This document shows, in pieces, positions 5,692 to 5,692 of a stretch of DNA of 5,692 nucleotides. This stretch comes from Chromatiales bacterium (lineage in GTDB: Bacteria > Pseudomonadota > Gammaproteobacteria > UBA6429 > Thiohalophilaceae): positions 1-5,692 of the forward strand of contig JALXDW010000271.1 of the NCBI GenBank assembly GCA_027070385.1, written 5' to 3'. The notes beneath the pieces are model-generated. The model had not been told where the DNA came from. It worked only from the letters and a program-made list of their open reading frames with translations, and ran no database searches. Position numbers and translations under genes: made by a program. Numbering within the stretch: the first letter of the stretch is position 1; every line of letters begins with the position of its first letter.

Positions 5692-5692
5692 C

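Noticed and set aside
1..5692. Searched for CRISPR arrays, insertion sequences, transposase or phage genes, toxin-antitoxin pairs and defence genes.
   Set aside because: None seen: there are no regularly spaced repeats or mobile-element inverted repeats, and all long frames are accounted for by flagellar, chemotaxis or CsgG-family genes.

Overview
The window is a piece of an AT-rich gammaproteobacterial chromosome. Its core is a flagellar and chemotaxis gene block in the order flgZ-flgN-flgM-flgA on the minus strand, facing away from cheV-cheR on the plus strand. This order is familiar from polar-flagellate gammaproteobacteria, where flgB and the rod/hook genes usually follow cheR. The window ends before any such gene starts. 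I cannot name the genus. The low GC content and the protein sequences would fit a methylotroph- or sulfur-oxidiser-type gammaproteobacterium, but that is a guess.

Layout: (1) 3-869, plus strand: the 3' part of a CsgG-family (curli-type secretion channel) gene with a long lysine-rich C-terminal extension. (2) 889-918: a symmetric hairpin that looks like a bidirectional terminator between this gene and a minus-strand tRNA-Arg(CCU) at 957-1033. The tRNA has its own TATAAT-type promoter at 1054-1080. (3) 1110-2676, minus strand: flgM-flgN-flgZ, tightly packed, with a very good sigma-28 (FliA) promoter at 2716-2742. (4) 2781-3485, minus strand: flgA, encoding an exported P-ring chaperone, with a textbook sigma-54 promoter at 3618-3632. 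(5) 3486-3734: the divergent control region, which also holds a sigma-28 promoter for cheV (3675-3701) and a set of three GATATTCA-type half sites. (6) 3735-5567, plus strand: cheV and cheR. (7) 5568-5692: an untranslated stretch after cheR with a weak hairpin and a weak promoter-like site.

The genes fit the usual flagellar hierarchy. The early, sigma-54-controlled gene flgA helps build the P ring. Once the hook-basal body can export FlgM, sigma-28 is released and drives flgM-flgN-flgZ (anti-sigma factor, filament-junction chaperone, c-di-GMP brake) and cheV-cheR (receptor coupling and methylation). The same 240-base gap therefore carries promoters for both stages in opposite directions.

No clearly new system is visible. 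The least conventional parts are the C-terminal extension of the CsgG-like protein, the repeats in the flgA-cheV gap, and the hairpin spanning the flgA stop codon.
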